NCBI RefSeq assembly: GCF_000148645.1
Contig: NC_014541.1
Location: forward strand, 3,185,139 to 3,249,138
Direction: 5' to 3'
DNA: 64,000 bases
Origin: Ferrimonas balearica DSM 9799
Lineage (GTDB): Bacteria > Pseudomonadota > Gammaproteobacteria > Enterobacterales > Shewanellaceae
The number at the start of each line of letters is the position of its first letter. Position 1 is the stretch's first letter. A model generated the notes under the pieces. The model searched no databases. It had not been told where the DNA came from and saw nothing but the letters and a program-made list of their open reading frames with translations. The position numbers and the translations under genes were made by a program. Of the stretch, positions 19,399 through 29,578 are shown in pieces.

Positions 19399-21741
19399 AT
19401 GGACAAGCACCAGGCACTGATTGAGCAACTAAAACCGCTGCTGCAAGAAGCGGACTTTGACCAGATTTTTCAGCAACTCAGCCAGGACCTGCCCAGCTCG
19501 GAGCGGTTTCTGGTCAAGATGGAGATGCAGCGCCTCAATCAGTCCAGCCGTCAGGTGATCGACCTGCGTGAACGGCAGGGCGGCTGCGAGGCCATTGAGG
19601 TTGACGGCCTCACGCACTTTCTCAATGAGGCCAGCCAACAGCGCCTGACGGAGCTGACCAAGCTGTACGGCAATCGCCTGACGGTGGGCGTGGTGGAGAC
19701 CCTGCTGCAGGAGTACAAGCCAACCGCGTCCCAGCCCAGCACACCGACCGCCCCGCCCCCGCAACAGAGCGCACCCGGGCAGACGCCCCCACAGCTGCTG
19801 GGCCACTACATCACCCGCACCGAAACCCGGCGAACCTTCAGCACCGCAGTACGGATTCAGCAGGGCCAGAACCGTGGCTGCGATGGCCTGACCCTGGACA
19901 TCTCGGTCGGGGGGTGCCAGGTGCGCCTTCCCGGTGATTTCCGGCTCGATACCAATGCCCCATTACAAGTGGCTTACACAGCGCTGGGTCAGGAGTTTCT
20001 GGCCCCGGCCATGACGGCCGGATTGCGCTACCGCATCCTCAAGATTCAGCGCCGCAAGGGCTACCAGTATGTGCGGCTGAAGCGGGAAGGGAGCGATGCC
20101 GGCCAGGAGCAGGAGCTGAGCCGGGTTATCCAGGCCTGCAGCCTGCGCACGACGCCGGAGATCAACCACCTGATCGCCACCACCCGCAGTCATGGCTACG
20201 AGCGCCATTTCCTGCCCAAGCTGAGCGCCATCCCGCTGTTCTTCCGGATGAGCGACCAGCAGCTGATGCCGGTATTTTCCCTCGCCACCGAACAGAATCA
20301 GGAAGCTCTGGGCTACTGGCAGGATGAGCGGGGCATTAACCAACTCAGCGCCGCCATGGGCACGCTGAGGCTCTCCCGCCTGCTGCAGGAACCCAACAAC
20401 CCCGAGCACAAACTGCTGCTCAGCTTTCAGCACATCCAGCAGGAGCAAGCGCTGTTCTTCAGCGCCACCCTCTATGAGCTGCGCCAGAGCCAACAGCTGG
20501 ACGCGTTCCTCGCGCTGGCGAGTCAACGCAGCAGTTTCCGCATACATCGTTTGTCCGCCCACACGGTGGGGGAAGAGGACCGTCAACTGGCGCTGCGCTG
20601 CCCGCTCAGTGGCCGCGCCGCCGATGCTTTGGTACAGCAGCAATTGAATGAGTTGTGCCTGGTGGTGATGCTGGAGGAGATCACCAGCCCGGACGCGGTG
20701 GCGCACTATCGCCAACGCCCGATGCCGGAAGACGCCAACGCCCTGCGCCGCTTTGGCATGGCGCGACTCAGTAAAGACCCCATCCGGGTGCTGCCGCTGC
20801 AGCACAAAGAGCAGCGCCGGGAAGCCCGGTTTGGTCTTCGCACTCAGGCACTGGTCACCGTGGGCCGCAAAACCCTGCCGGCCATCACGCTGGATGTTTC
20901 CCCTAAGGGAATCAAGCTGCAGCTGGCACAGCCTCTGAGCCAGCCCCTGGAGCGGGATGCCCGGCTGGAGCTGGAGTTGCCCAAGCTGCAGCCACTGGCC
21001 GGCAAGCTGAAACTGAAAGGGATGCCCTACCGGCTGGTGCGCTCACAAAAGGATGGCCGTACTCTCCACATCAAGGCCGATGGCACCACTGGCCATACCG
21101 GGGTGGTGTTCCTCTCCCACCTGCTGAGCCAGAACCGCGCCAAGTTGTCGGAGGTGGGCAGCGCCCGCCAGCATCGCCAGGTGACCGATGGACTGAAAAG
21201 CCTGATGCTCAAGCGGCTGCACTGCCTGCCGGTGTTTGCGCACAAACGTCATGGCCGCCAGCAGTGGGACCTGGTCGGTCAGGCCATCGGCGGCAACGCC
21301 CTGCTCAATGCTCTGGCACCGCAACTTCCGGCGGATCTGGAGTGGCTATGGGAGCGTGGCGGGCTGAACCACCTGCTGAGTGAGGTCAAGCGCCCGGAAG
21401 CGGACCCCAACCCGGTGTGGGAGTGCCTGATCAAGCTGCCCAGGGACGATCAGAAAGGGGCGGTCATGGTGTTGGACAGCACTCAGGACGAGGATGAACG
21501 GCGCTACTTTATTGATGGTGCGGAAGCGCAGGGGCGTTTTCTGGCGCTGCGCGCCCGGGTGTTTCCGGCAAACCGGCCGGATCTGGATTACCTGCAGCAG
21601 GATCTGGCGGCCATCAGTACCCACGCCCTGCACCGGGCGCGGGAGCTGGAAGACATGTTGTGGCAGGTGCAGGGTTGCGGCCAGCTTATCGACATCACCG
21701 ACGAGATACGCTGCCGCCATAACCTGCCGCTAGGGTCGTAA
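19399..21741 (+). CDS. Protein with two PilZ (c-di-GMP-binding-type) domains
   Basis: About 780 residues if started at ATG 19399 (MDKHQALIEQLKPLL); an in-frame ATG at 19378 is a weaker alternative and neither has a clear ribosome-binding site. An N-terminal helical region and a Pro/Ser/Gln-rich linker (about 110-130) lead into a first PilZ-like domain (TETRRTFSTAV then DISVGG). A second lies near residue 473 (RREARFGLR then DVSPKG). Both keep the D/N-x-S-x-x-G half of the c-di-GMP motif; the first has only a partial Arg-x-x-x-Arg. No membrane segment or catalytic c-di-GMP domain. Possibly a soluble effector for motility or biofilm control. Its end overlaps the convergent serB by 12 nt. Confidence 0.85.
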   Translation: MDKHQALIEQLKPLLQEADFDQIFQQLSQDLPSSERFLVKMEMQRLNQSSRQVIDLRERQGGCEAIEVDGLTHFLNEASQQRLTELTKLYGNRLTVGVVETLLQEYKPTASQPSTPTAPPPQQSAPGQTPPQLLGHYITRTETRRTFSTAVRIQQGQNRGCDGLTLDISVGGCQVRLPGDFRLDTNAPLQVAYTALGQEFLAPAMTAGLRYRILKIQRRKGYQYVRLKREGSDAGQEQELSRVIQACSLRTTPEINHLIATTRSHGYERHFLPKLSAIPLFFRMSDQQLMPVFSLATEQNQEALGYWQDERGINQLSAAMGTLRLSRLLQEPNNPEHKLLLSFQHIQQEQALFFSATLYELRQSQQLDAFLALASQRSSFRIHRLSAHTVGEEDRQLALRCPLSGRAADALVQQQLNELCLVVMLEEITSPDAVAHYRQRPMPEDANALRRFGMARLSKDPIRVLPLQHKEQRREARFGLRTQALVTVGRKTLPAITLDVSPKGIKLQLAQPLSQPLERDARLELELPKLQPLAGKLKLKGMPYRLVRSQKDGRTLHIKADGTTGHTGVVFLSHLLSQNRAKLSEVGSARQHRQVTDGLKSLMLKRLHCLPVFAHKRHGRQQWDLVGQAIGGNALLNALAPQLPADLEWLWERGGLNHLLSEVKRPEADPNPVWECLIKLPRDDQKGAVMVLDSTQDEDERRYFIDGAEAQGRFLALRARVFPANRPDLDYLQQDLAAISTHALHRARELEDMLWQVQGCGQLIDITDEIRCRHNLPLGS

Positions 21742-22644
21742 CAACCCCAGCACCGCTTCCAGGCCGAGACGCTGAATCGCGGCATCGGCCTGAGCCACCA
21801 CCGCCGGTTTGGCGTGCACACCCACTCCCAATGCCGCCTGTCCCAGCATCGGCAGATCGTTGGCGCCATCCCCCATCGCCACCCACTGGGCCGGGGGGAT
21901 CTGCCACTCAGTGCCCCACTCCGCCAGCAGGGCCGCTTTGCGGGCCGCATCGACGATGGCACCGTCGACCACCCCATTGAACACCGTCCCCTCGCGGCCA
22001 AGCTCATTGGCTTCAAACCGGTCGATGCCCGCGGCATCGGCCACCGCCGCCGCCACCTGGTTAAATCCCCCCGAGGCCAGCCCCAGTCGCCAACCATGGC
22101 GTTTCAACGTGTGGCACAGGGTCAGCAGGCCCGGCATCAGCGGGGGCGCCTTGGCCAATTCGGTCAGCACTGAGGTGGGAATGCCCTGCAGCATCGCCAC
22201 CCGGCGGCGCAGCGACTCGGCAAAGTCCAGCCCGCCTGCCATCGCTTCGGCGGTCACCGCCGCCACCTGGTCGTAAACGCCACCCTGGCGGGCAATCTCA
22301 TCGATGCACTCCATGGCGATGGCGGTGGAATCCATGTCCATCAGCAACAGGCCCGGGCTGGACAGGGAGGGCAGGTGGGGCGGCAGCCATTGCAGCTCGC
22401 ATTCGCCCTCCAGTTGCGGCAACCCCGGACGCGCCGGGCCTTGCCAGCCAACCCGCTCAAGCCCGCCCGGCAGCGTCTCCGCCACCACCACCGTCAATGC
22501 GCCGCAATGGGCCAACACCTGATCCGCATGAGCGCGGGTCAGTTGGCGACCGATCAGCATCAGGGTGGGCAGGCCCGGTTGCCAGGGCAGCAGGTCGCTG
22601 GCCAACTGCGGTAACAAGGGCGTGTCTGGTGCGAAGCCGGGCAT
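21730..22644 (-). CDS. serB: Phosphoserine phosphatase SerB
   Basis: 304 residues. A divergent N-terminal region is followed by the HAD core: motif I MDMDSTAIAMECIDEIA with nucleophile D103 and acid D105, motif II LASGGF, and motif III-IV K...VAMGDGANDLPML. It removes phosphate from L-phosphoserine, the last step of serine synthesis. The gene is convergent with the PilZ gene (12-nt overlap) and divergent from ytjB, the same serB/smp neighbourhood as in E. coli. Confidence 0.96.
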   Translation of the reverse strand: MPGFAPDTPLLPQLASDLLPWQPGLPTLMLIGRQLTRAHADQVLAHCGALTVVVAETLPGGLERVGWQGPARPGLPQLEGECELQWLPPHLPSLSSPGLLLMDMDSTAIAMECIDEIARQGGVYDQVAAVTAEAMAGGLDFAESLRRRVAMLQGIPTSVLTELAKAPPLMPGLLTLCHTLKRHGWRLGLASGGFNQVAAAVADAAGIDRFEANELGREGTVFNGVVDGAIVDAARKAALLAEWGTEWQIPPAQWVAMGDGANDLPMLGQAALGVGVHAKPAVVAQADAAIQRLGLEAVLGLLRP

Positions 22645-22704
22645 GATAAATCCTTGTATCTCTTCTGTTCTTGGGCGCTACCCATTATAAAGAGAGTTAC
22701 TGAG

Positions 22705-23397
22705 ATGGAAACGGACTGGATCGGGATGCTGTGGCGTAATCGAATGAGAGTATGGCGATTTGTGCAGGTCGGGGCCGCCCTGGTCCTGATGGCGGCCATC
22801 CTCCAACTCTGGCTCAGTAGCGAACGCCAAAGCCAGGCATTACTCGCCCGCCAAACCGACCAGTTGGCAGACAGTCTGGTGCAACAAGCCGCCCATGCTG
22901 CCGCCACCGCCCTGAAACTGGATGACGCGGAGCAGCTGAACTGGCTGATCAACAGCCTGGTGGACGACCCCAGAGTGGTCTCCGCCACGGTGTTCAGTCA
23001 CCAGGGCCAACGACTGGCCTTCAGCCAATCCCTGTTCCCTGAGGCGCAACTGCCGGACGAAGAGACTCTGCAAGCCGCCCTTGCCCGCTTTGCGCCCCTG
23101 ACCGCTACGGTGCGGCAAGAGGATGAAGTGCTTGGGTATCTGCGCATCCGCATCAACCGCGCCCTGTTCTTCCGCGACAACAGAACCCTGCATCAACAGC
23201 AGCACGACCAGCAGCAGCTGATGCTCCTGCTGGCGGGTTTAGTGGGCGCCCTGCTGGCCCGCTCACTCTCCTTTAAACGAGCAAGTTACTCCTACCGGCA
23301 AGCCCAGCGCCGAAACCTGGTGAAAGCCCGTCGACGGGCACTCAAACGTCGTCAAAAGGACGACAGCGCCAATGAGCCGTCTTCGCCATCACCATGA
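22705..23397 (+). CDS. ytjB: YtjB/Smp-family membrane protein
   Basis: 230 residues starting at METDWIGMLWRNRMRVWRF; the in-frame extension upstream to 22654 lacks family character and overlaps the serB promoter region. AGAGAG just upstream is the likely ribosome-binding site. One N-terminal membrane helix (about 18-37), a periplasmic region of about 120 residues (VVSATVFSHQGQRLAFSQS), a second helix (about 176-191) and a very basic cytoplasmic tail (QRRNLVKARRRALKRRQK). This is the architecture of E. coli YtjB (formerly Smp), which lies divergent from serB as here. The exact function is unknown. Confidence 0.85.
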   Translation: METDWIGMLWRNRMRVWRFVQVGAALVLMAAILQLWLSSERQSQALLARQTDQLADSLVQQAAHAAATALKLDDAEQLNWLINSLVDDPRVVSATVFSHQGQRLAFSQSLFPEAQLPDEETLQAALARFAPLTATVRQEDEVLGYLRIRINRALFFRDNRTLHQQQHDQQQLMLLLAGLVGALLARSLSFKRASYSYRQAQRRNLVKARRRALKRRQKDDSANEPSSPSP

Positions 23398-23430
23398 TTT
23401 AGAAAGATTTTTTCTTCCATGAATCCTGCT

Positions 23431-23457
23431 TGAATCACAGTTTGCGGTTGCCGAACT
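23431..23457 (+). promoter_or_regulatory. Possible sigma-28 (FliA) promoter for the chemoreceptor gene
   Basis: TGAA (23431-23434) is separated by exactly 15 nt from GCCGAACT (23450-23457), against the FliA consensus TAAA-N15-GCCGATAA. The spacing is exact and the GCCGA core intact, but the last three bases do not match. Chemoreceptor genes are common FliA targets, which is why it is listed. Confidence 0.3.
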
Positions 23458-23489
23458 GTTAGACTGGCCGCGTTTTTCATTCTTCGTAG

Positions 23490-25130
23490 TTGGATCCCCC
23501 TTTGAATCACGGAACCCTCTCCATCAAGCAGTTGCTTATCGCGCTGTTTCTGGGGCTGCTGATCCTGTTCAGCGCCTCCCTGGCCCTGGTGTACCACTAC
23601 AGCAAACAGGTGGAACGCCAAATTCAGCACCTGGAACAGCTCTATGTCACCAGCACCATGGCCTCTGAACTGCTCAATACCGTCTCCGGCCTGCGCCGGG
23701 AACAGTTGGGCTACAGTCTGCGTCAGGTGCAGAACCTGCCGGTCACAGAATCATCCCGCACCTGGCTGAACGACCAGATTGGCCACATCAACCGCCAGAC
23801 CGAGCAGCTGCGCCAGGTCGCGGATGCCGATGCCCTGGCCATCCTGACCCCGACCGAGCAGGCTGTGGTGAAATTTGCCCAGTTGCATCGCGACTTCATC
23901 TCCAGCCCCACCGCCGCACAAGCGGCTGCCATGCTGAGCTCCATGGGCTCATGGGAGATCTACAACGCGGTAGAGCAAGGGGTGGTTGAGCTGATCAAGC
24001 TGGAAAACCAGAAGGTGGAGGACGCCCGCGTCGCCGCCAACCAGGCAATGAACTATCAGGAGCGCGTTCTGGTCGCGGTCTCCATGCTGATGATTGCAGG
24101 TCTGGTGCTCAGCGCCCTGTTCCTGCTGCGTCGCATCCTGCGGCCGCTCAACGCCACCGTGGAAGCCCTGTCCGCCATCGCCGATGGCGACCTGACCGTA
24201 TCGATTGAGCGCCACCGCTTTAACAGCCGTGAGTTCGCTCTGGTGGCGGAGGTGCTGGTGGCGATGCGCAATCAGCTTAACGACATGATCGCCCAGATCA
24301 GCGCCGCCTCGGTACAACTGGCGGCCGCGGTTGAGGAGGTCAGCCACATCGCCAACGAGTCCGCTACCGGCATGCAGAACCAGCATAAGGAAGTGGACCA
24401 GGTTGCTACCGCAATGACGGAGATGCAAAGCTCCATCGGTGAGATTGCCCGCAACACCGCGCACACCGCGGAGCAGGCCCGCCTGAGTGTGGTGGCAGCG
24501 GATGAGGGCAGTAAGGTGGTGGACGCTACCGTATCCGCCATTCACCAATCGGAAGCGGAGATCCAGGCCGCCAACGAGGTGATCCAGCAGTTGCAGCAGG
24601 ACACAGCCAGCATCTCGATGATTGTCGAGGTGATCGCCAACATCACTGAGCAGACCAACCTGCTGGCGCTGAACGCCGCCATTGAAGCCGCCCGCGCCGG
24701 TGAACAGGGCCGTGGTTTTGCCGTGGTGGCAGATGAGGTACGCACCCTGGCCCACCGGACTCAGGACTCCGCTCAGGAGATCAAGTCCACCATCGACCAG
24801 TTGCAGCAACGGGCCCAATCCGCGGGTGTGGTGATGCAGGCCAGCCGGGACAAGATGCTGACCAGCGTAGAGCAGGTTCAGCAGGCCAGCTGTGCCATCC
24901 GCGAAATCACCAGTGCCATTAGCCAGATCAACGACATGGCGATTCAGGTGGCCAGCGCCACCGACCAGCAAACCGCGGTTACCGAGGAGCTGAGCCACAA
25001 CATCACCAACATCAACGATGCGGCGGTTCAGGTCAGTCAGGGCACCGAGCAGGTCTCGCAGTCCACTCACGAGCTGAGCCAGCTGGCAGTCAACCTGTCG
25101 GAGCTTATCCGACGCTTCCGGACCGCCTGA
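23490..25130 (+). CDS. Methyl-accepting chemotaxis protein
   Basis: About 546 residues with two membrane helices (about 13-35 and 190-212) bracketing a periplasmic four-helix-type sensor, then a HAMP domain ([21 protein letters not shown]) and a long coiled-coil signalling domain. The conserved hairpin tip [20 protein letters not shown] is intact, so it should dock CheA/CheW. There is no C-terminal CheR/CheB pentapeptide. The start is unsure: no ATG is available; TTG at 23490 and TTG at 23502 are both possible with weak ribosome-binding sites. The ligand is not predictable. Confidence 0.94.
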   Translation: MDPPLNHGTLSIKQLLIALFLGLLILFSASLALVYHYSKQVERQIQHLEQLYVTSTMASELLNTVSGLRREQLGYSLRQVQNLPVTESSRTWLNDQIGHINRQTEQLRQVADADALAILTPTEQAVVKFAQLHRDFISSPTAAQAAAMLSSMGSWEIYNAVEQGVVELIKLENQKVEDARVAANQAMNYQERVLVAVSMLMIAGLVLSALFLLRRILRPLNATVEALSAIADGDLTVSIERHRFNSREFALVAEVLVAMRNQLNDMIAQISAASVQLAAAVEEVSHIANESATGMQNQHKEVDQVATAMTEMQSSIGEIARNTAHTAEQARLSVVAADEGSKVVDATVSAIHQSEAEIQAANEVIQQLQQDTASISMIVEVIANITEQTNLLALNAAIEAARAGEQGRGFAVVADEVRTLAHRTQDSAQEIKSTIDQLQQRAQSAGVVMQASRDKMLTSVEQVQQASCAIREITSAISQINDMAIQVASATDQQTAVTEELSHNITNINDAAVQVSQGTEQVSQSTHELSQLAVNLSELIRRFRTA

Positions 25131-25141
25131 TCCACAGCCAC

Positions 25142-25172
25142 AAAAAAAGGGACGCCTCAGCGTCCCTTTTTT
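25142..25172. terminator. Bidirectional terminator between chemoreceptor gene and deoD
   Basis: AAAGGGACGC (25146-25155) pairs with GCGTCCCTTT (25160-25169) across loop CTCA, with A-rich and T-rich flanks on the two sides. Confidence 0.9.
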
Positions 25173-25186
25173 ATTTCTCTGCTGAA

Positions 25187-25891
25187 TTACAGCAGGGATT
25201 CCAGCGTCATGGTGATCATGTCGTTGAAGGTGTTCTGGCGCTCTTCCGCGGTGGTGGCTTCACCGGTACGGATGTGGTCAGACACGGTTACAACGCACAG
25301 CGCGTTGGCGCCAAACTCGTGGGCAACGCCGTACAGGCCAGCCGCTTCCATCTCAACACCCAGTACGCCCATCTTCTCCATCACGTCGAACATCACCGGC
25401 TCAGGGGTGTAGAACAGGTCAGCGGAGAAAACGTTACCGATGCGAACCGGGATCTGCGCTTTTTCAGCGGCATCCACAACGTTGCGCAGCAGGCCGAAGT
25501 CGGCGATGGCGGCGAAGTCGTTGTCCTTAAAGCGGGTGCGGTTCACCTTGGAATCGGTGCAGGCGCCCATGGCCACGATCACGTCGCGCACCTTCACGTC
25601 AGTGGAGATGGCGCCACAGCTGCCTACGCGGATCAGGTTCTTCACACCGTATTCGGTGATCAGTTCCTTGGCGTAGATGGAGCAGGACGGGATGCCCATA
25701 CCAGAACCCATTACGGACACTTTCTTGCCCTTGTAGGTACCGGTAAAGCCGAGCATGTTACGGACGTCAGTCACCTGCTCGACGTTCTCCAGGAAGGTTT
25801 CTGCGATGTACTTGGCACGCAGAGGATCGCCCGGGAACAGGACGGTTTCGGCGAATGCACCGGCGGGTGCGTTAATGTGCGGCGTTGCCAT
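25187..25891 (-). CDS. deoD: Purine nucleoside phosphorylase DeoD
   Basis: 234 residues, the length of the hexameric bacterial enzyme (E. coli 239). Motifs: [14 protein letters not shown], the phosphate-binding [27 protein letters not shown], and the active-site SDHIRTGE near the C-terminus. It splits purine (deoxy)ribonucleosides with phosphate to base plus (deoxy)ribose-1-phosphate, which DeoB then isomerises. Last gene of deoC-deoA-deoB-deoD, 23 nt after deoB. Confidence 0.98.
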   Translation of the reverse strand: MATPHINAPAGAFAETVLFPGDPLRAKYIAETFLENVEQVTDVRNMLGFTGTYKGKKVSVMGSGMGIPSCSIYAKELITEYGVKNLIRVGSCGAISTDVKVRDVIVAMGACTDSKVNRTRFKDNDFAAIADFGLLRNVVDAAEKAQIPVRIGNVFSADLFYTPEPVMFDVMEKMGVLGVEMEAAGLYGVAHEFGANALCVVTVSDHIRTGEATTAEERQNTFNDMITMTLESLL

Positions 25892-25914
25892 GAAATGACC
25901 CCATTATTCCGTTG

Positions 25915-27129
25915 TTATAGAAAGGATTTGCCATAATCCATGGGTTCCAGCCCGAAGTGGCTGGCCAGGGACTGGCCGATGTCGGCAAAAGTATCTCGCT
26001 TGCCGAGGGAGCCCGGTGCGATGCCGGGTCCGAATACGATAACCGGCACGTGCTCACGGGTGTGGTCGGTACCGGTCCAGGTGGGATCACAGCCGTGGTC
26101 GGCGGTGATGATCACCACATCGCCCGGTTGCAGACGGGACATCAGTTCCGGCAAACGGGTATCGAAATACTCCAGCGCTGCGGCGTAACCGGGGATGTCC
26201 CGGCGGTGGCCGTAGGAGGAGTCGAAATCCACGAAGTTGGTGAAAATCAGACTGCGATCTTCAGCCTCATCCATCGCCGCCAGGGTCTCATTCCAAAGCG
26301 CTTCCAGGCCGGTGCCCTTACGCTTCTGAGTGATACCGCAGTGGGCGTAGATGTCAGCGATTTTACCCACCGAGATCACCTCACCACCCGCGGCTTTGAG
26401 CTTATCCAGCACGGTCGGTGCCGGCGGCTCAACCGCGTAGTCGCGACGGTTGCCGGTACGGGCAAACTCCATGGCGCTGTTGCCCACAAACGGACGGGCA
26501 ATCACCCGGCCAATGTTGTAAGGCTCCAGCTCCTCGCGGGCGATCTGGCACAGCTCATAGAGCCGCTCCAGACCGAAGGTCTCCTCGTGACAGGCGATCT
26601 GGAACACACTGTCCGCGGAGGTGTAGAAAATCGGCGCACCGGTGCGCATGTGCTCTTCGCCCAGGCGCTCCAGGATGGTGGTGCCGGAGGCGTGGCAGTT
26701 ACCGAGGAAGCTGTCGAGGCCGGCACGGGCCAGGATCTTATCGGTCAGTTCTTTCGGGAAGCTGTTTTCTTTGTCTTCGAAGTAGCCCCAGTCGAACAGC
26801 ACCGGCACACCCGCCATCTCCCAGTGACCACTGGGGGTGTCTTTACCGGAAGAGAGCTCTGCGGCGTAACCGTAGGCCCCGGTCACTTCCGCTTCCAGGT
26901 TAAATCCAGCGGGCACCTCACCGGTGCTCTCAAACGCCAGCCGAGCCAGACCCAACTGGGTCAGGTGCGGCAGGTGCAGCAAACCGGAACGGCCTACTTC
27001 TGCGCCACCCTCGGCGCACACCTGGGCGATGTGGCCGAACGTATCGGCACCCACATCGCCAAACTTCGCGGCGTCGGCGCTGGCGCCCACACCAAACGAA
27101 TCCATCATAAGCACAATGGCTCGAGTCAT
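25915..27129 (-). CDS. deoB: Phosphopentomutase DeoB
   Basis: 404 residues of the alkaline-phosphatase superfamily. Metal-site motifs are [13 protein letters not shown] at the N-terminus, [10 protein letters not shown] and [11 protein letters not shown] near the C-terminus. It converts (deoxy)ribose-1-phosphate to the 5-phosphate, the substrate of DeoC. AGGAGG lies just before the ATG. It follows deoA after 11 nt. Confidence 0.98.
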   Translation of the reverse strand: MTRAIVLMMDSFGVGASADAAKFGDVGADTFGHIAQVCAEGGAEVGRSGLLHLPHLTQLGLARLAFESTGEVPAGFNLEAEVTGAYGYAAELSSGKDTPSGHWEMAGVPVLFDWGYFEDKENSFPKELTDKILARAGLDSFLGNCHASGTTILERLGEEHMRTGAPIFYTSADSVFQIACHEETFGLERLYELCQIAREELEPYNIGRVIARPFVGNSAMEFARTGNRRDYAVEPPAPTVLDKLKAAGGEVISVGKIADIYAHCGITQKRKGTGLEALWNETLAAMDEAEDRSLIFTNFVDFDSSYGHRRDIPGYAAALEYFDTRLPELMSRLQPGDVVIITADHGCDPTWTGTDHTREHVPVIVFGPGIAPGSLGKRDTFADIGQSLASHFGLEPMDYGKSFL

Positions 27130-27140
27130 GATTCCTCCTG

Positions 27141-28472
27141 TCAGCGGTTCGCGTCGCGAACCAACCGATACACTTCCGGATCTGCCGCAGGCGCCGAATC
27201 ACCCAGGGTGATGGCGTTACGCAGGGCATCTGCCCCGGCCTGCCACTGCGCGTCATCATTGGCGTGCAGCATCGCCAGCGGGGTTTGTTCATCCACGCTT
27301 TGGCGCAGGACGCAGAGATTGTCAAAGCCGACACTATGGTCGATGGAATCGCTGGCCACTTTACGGCCGCCGCCCATGTTCACCACGGCCATACCGATGG
27401 CGCGGGTGTCCATGGCGGTGACGATCCCCTTACGGTCAGGATAAACCGGACGCACCACCTTTGCCTTGGGCAGGAAGCGATCGGGGTTATCCATAAAATC
27501 AGCCGGTCCACCCAGCCCGGCCACCATGCGGCCAAAGCGCTCTGCGGCACTGCCGTCAGAGAGGGTTTTTTCCAGCATCTGCCAGGCGTGTTCCGGGTCA
27601 CGGGCCAGTTTACCCAATACCAGCAACTCCGCCCCCAGAGAGAGGGTGACGCGATGCAGGCGCGGGTTACGCTGGGTCCCCGTGAGGAATTTCACCGCCT
27701 CTCGCACTTCCACCGCATTACCGGCGCTGGAGGCCAGCACCTGATTCATGTCGGTCAGCAGCGCGGAGGTGGGAACGCCGGCGCCATTGGCCACTTCGAC
27801 GATGCACTGAGCCAACTGCTCAGAGGCCTCGTAGGTGGGCATAAAGGCACCACTGCCCACTTTAACGTCCATCACCAGGGCATCCAGGCCAGCGGCCAGC
27901 TTCTTGGACAGAATGGAGGCGGTAATCAGGGAGATGGAGTCGACCGTGGCGGTCACGTCGCGGGTGGCGTAGAAGCGCTTGTCAGCGGGGGCCAGTGCCC
28001 CGGTTTGGCCAATGATGGCCACACCGGCGGATTTTACCACCTCGCCAAAGCGTTGGTTGTCCGGCACGATGTTGTAGCCGGGAATGGATTCGAGCTTATC
28101 CAGCGTGCCGCCGGTATGGCCCAGACCACGGCCGGAAATCATCGGCACGTAGGCGCCGCAGGCGGCAATCATGGGGCCCAGCATCAGCGATACCACATCG
28201 CCAACGCCGCCGGTGGAGTGCTTATCGAGGATGGGGCCATCCAGATTGAGGTGGTCCCAGTTCAGCACGTCGCCGGAGTCACGCATGCCGGTGGTCAGCG
28301 CAACGCGCTCAGCCATGGTCATGTCGTTGAAGAACACCGCCATGGCAAAGGCCGCAATCTGGCCCTCGCTGACGCTGTTGTCAGCAATGCCCTGGACGAA
28401 GAAGCGGATCTCTTCCGCGCTCAGCTCCAGGCCATCGCGTTTTTTTCGAATGATCTCTTGCGGCAGAAACAT
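27141..28472 (-). CDS. deoA: Thymidine phosphorylase DeoA
   Basis: 443 residues (E. coli 440). Starts [14 protein letters not shown] as in the family; the signature [24 protein letters not shown] holds the phosphate-binding Lys, Ser and Thr. The reaction is thymidine plus phosphate to thymine plus deoxyribose-1-phosphate. GGAG six nt before the ATG supports the start. A strong hairpin lies in the 51-nt spacer between deoC and deoA (listed separately). Confidence 0.98.
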   Translation of the reverse strand: MFLPQEIIRKKRDGLELSAEEIRFFVQGIADNSVSEGQIAAFAMAVFFNDMTMAERVALTTGMRDSGDVLNWDHLNLDGPILDKHSTGGVGDVVSLMLGPMIAACGAYVPMISGRGLGHTGGTLDKLESIPGYNIVPDNQRFGEVVKSAGVAIIGQTGALAPADKRFYATRDVTATVDSISLITASILSKKLAAGLDALVMDVKVGSGAFMPTYEASEQLAQCIVEVANGAGVPTSALLTDMNQVLASSAGNAVEVREAVKFLTGTQRNPRLHRVTLSLGAELLVLGKLARDPEHAWQMLEKTLSDGSAAERFGRMVAGLGGPADFMDNPDRFLPKAKVVRPVYPDRKGIVTAMDTRAIGMAVVNMGGGRKVASDSIDHSVGFDNLCVLRQSVDEQTPLAMLHANDDAQWQAGADALRNAITLGDSAPAADPEVYRLVRDANR

Positions 28473-28494
28473 CCTTAGCTCCCCACAGTCAATG

Positions 28495-28517
28495 GCGGGG
28501 CCGTCAACCGGCCCCGC
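28495..28517 (-). other. Stable hairpin in the deoC-deoA spacer
   Basis: GCGGGGCCG (28495-28503) and CGGCCCCGC (28509-28517) form a perfect 9-bp stem with a 5-nt loop. There is no T-run on either strand, so it is not an intrinsic terminator. It may stabilise or set a processing boundary in the polycistronic deo mRNA. Confidence 0.6.
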
Positions 28518-28523
28518 TTAGGA

Positions 28524-29297
28524 TCAGTAGGCGTTGCTGTCCGCCGGGCCATCACCGTGACCCAGGGTTTGCAGCAGGCTGGCCAGCAGGCTGGAAGCGC
28601 CGAAGCGGAAGGTGCGCGGCGATACCCAGTCCGGGCCCAGGATGGACTCGGCCAGAGCCAGGTACTCAGCAGCCTGTTCGGCATTGCGCACGCCACCGGC
28701 CGGCTTGAAGCCAACTGCGGTGTTCTTGTCCTTGATCACTTCCATCATGATGCGGGCGGATTCAAGGGTGGCGTTGACCGGTACTTTACCGGTGGAGGTC
28801 TTAATGAAGTCGGCACCCGCTTTGATGCTGATCTCGGAGGCGCGACGGATCAACGCTTCCTCTTTCAGCTCGCCGGTCTCGATGATCACTTTCAGCAGAA
28901 CGTTGTCACCACAGGCGGCTTTACAGGCTTTCACCAGCTCGAAACCCACGGTTTCGTTGCCTGCCATAAAGGCGCGGTAGGGGAACACCACGTCCACTTC
29001 ATCGGCACCGTAAGCCACAGCGGCTTTGGTTTCGGCCACCGCGATGTCGATATCGTCGTTACCGTGCGGGAAGTTGGTGACGGTGGCAATCTGAATCTCG
29101 GACGCACCGATGTCATTCAGGGTCTTGCGAGCGATAGGGATAAAGCGGGGGTAGATGCAGATGGCGGCAGTGTTGCCAGCCGGGGACTTGGCATCATGAC
29201 ACAGCTTGATCACCTTCTCGTCGGTGTCGTCGTCGTTCAGTGTGGTCAAGTCCATTAGGGACAGTGCGCGCAGGGCGGCAGCGGTCAAATCGCTCAT
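28524..29297 (-). CDS. deoC: Deoxyribose-phosphate aldolase DeoC
   Basis: 257 residues. The frame runs much further upstream, but the start at 29297 gives [21 protein letters not shown], the family N-terminus, with GGAG six nt upstream, and the E. coli-like length (259). D102, the Schiff-base lysine K166 in IKTSTGK, and the phosphate-binding GGVRN are present. It cleaves deoxyribose-5-phosphate to glyceraldehyde-3-phosphate and acetaldehyde. First gene of the deo operon. Confidence 0.97.
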   Translation of the reverse strand: MSDLTAAALRALSLMDLTTLNDDDTDEKVIKLCHDAKSPAGNTAAICIYPRFIPIARKTLNDIGASEIQIATVTNFPHGNDDIDIAVAETKAAVAYGADEVDVVFPYRAFMAGNETVGFELVKACKAACGDNVLLKVIIETGELKEEALIRRASEISIKAGADFIKTSTGKVPVNATLESARIMMEVIKDKNTAVGFKPAGGVRNAEQAAEYLALAESILGPDWVSPRTFRFGASSLLASLLQTLGHGDGPADSNAY

Positions 29298-29321
29298 GGA
29301 AAACTCCCAGTTCCGGTTGAT

Positions 29322-29385
29322 TGTACGCAGTATAGATAACTTCCCTCGCCCGGCTGTGACAGCGTGAGGATGTTTTGTGACGAAG
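29322..29385 (-). promoter_or_regulatory. Candidate deo promoter with two CRP-like half sites
   Basis: On the minus strand TATACT (29329-29334) is a good -10 with no matching -35, as expected for an activator-dependent promoter. Two TGTGA half sites (29355-29359 and 29376-29380) lie 21 bp apart, two helix turns. If each starts a 16-bp CRP site, their centres fall near -41 and -62 from the inferred start. The second half of each site is poor. E. coli deo operons are CRP/CytR controlled; the assignment here is inference. Confidence 0.35.
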
Positions 29386-29531
29386 GTCCGGAATGGAGGC
29401 ACGGCGAACCAGCACTCGTCACAGCAAGGCGACGCGGACTTGGTTCCTTGAAGACTTAAGCGGAGCCCGGAAGGGGGAACACCAACTTTCGCGAAAAATC
29501 CATTTTCCCGCAAAATCGTCCCGATGATAGC

Positions 29532-29563
29532 AAAAAGGGCCTGCCGAGGGCAGACCCTTTTTT
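29532..29563 (-). terminator. Intrinsic terminator after tsx
   Basis: AAAGGG-C-CTGCC and GGCAG-A-CCCTTT form an interrupted 11-bp stem around 29535-29560. On the minus strand it ends in T5, terminating tsx. The T-run on the plus strand is also present. Confidence 0.82.
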
Positions 29564-29578
29564 CACCGGAGCAACAAC

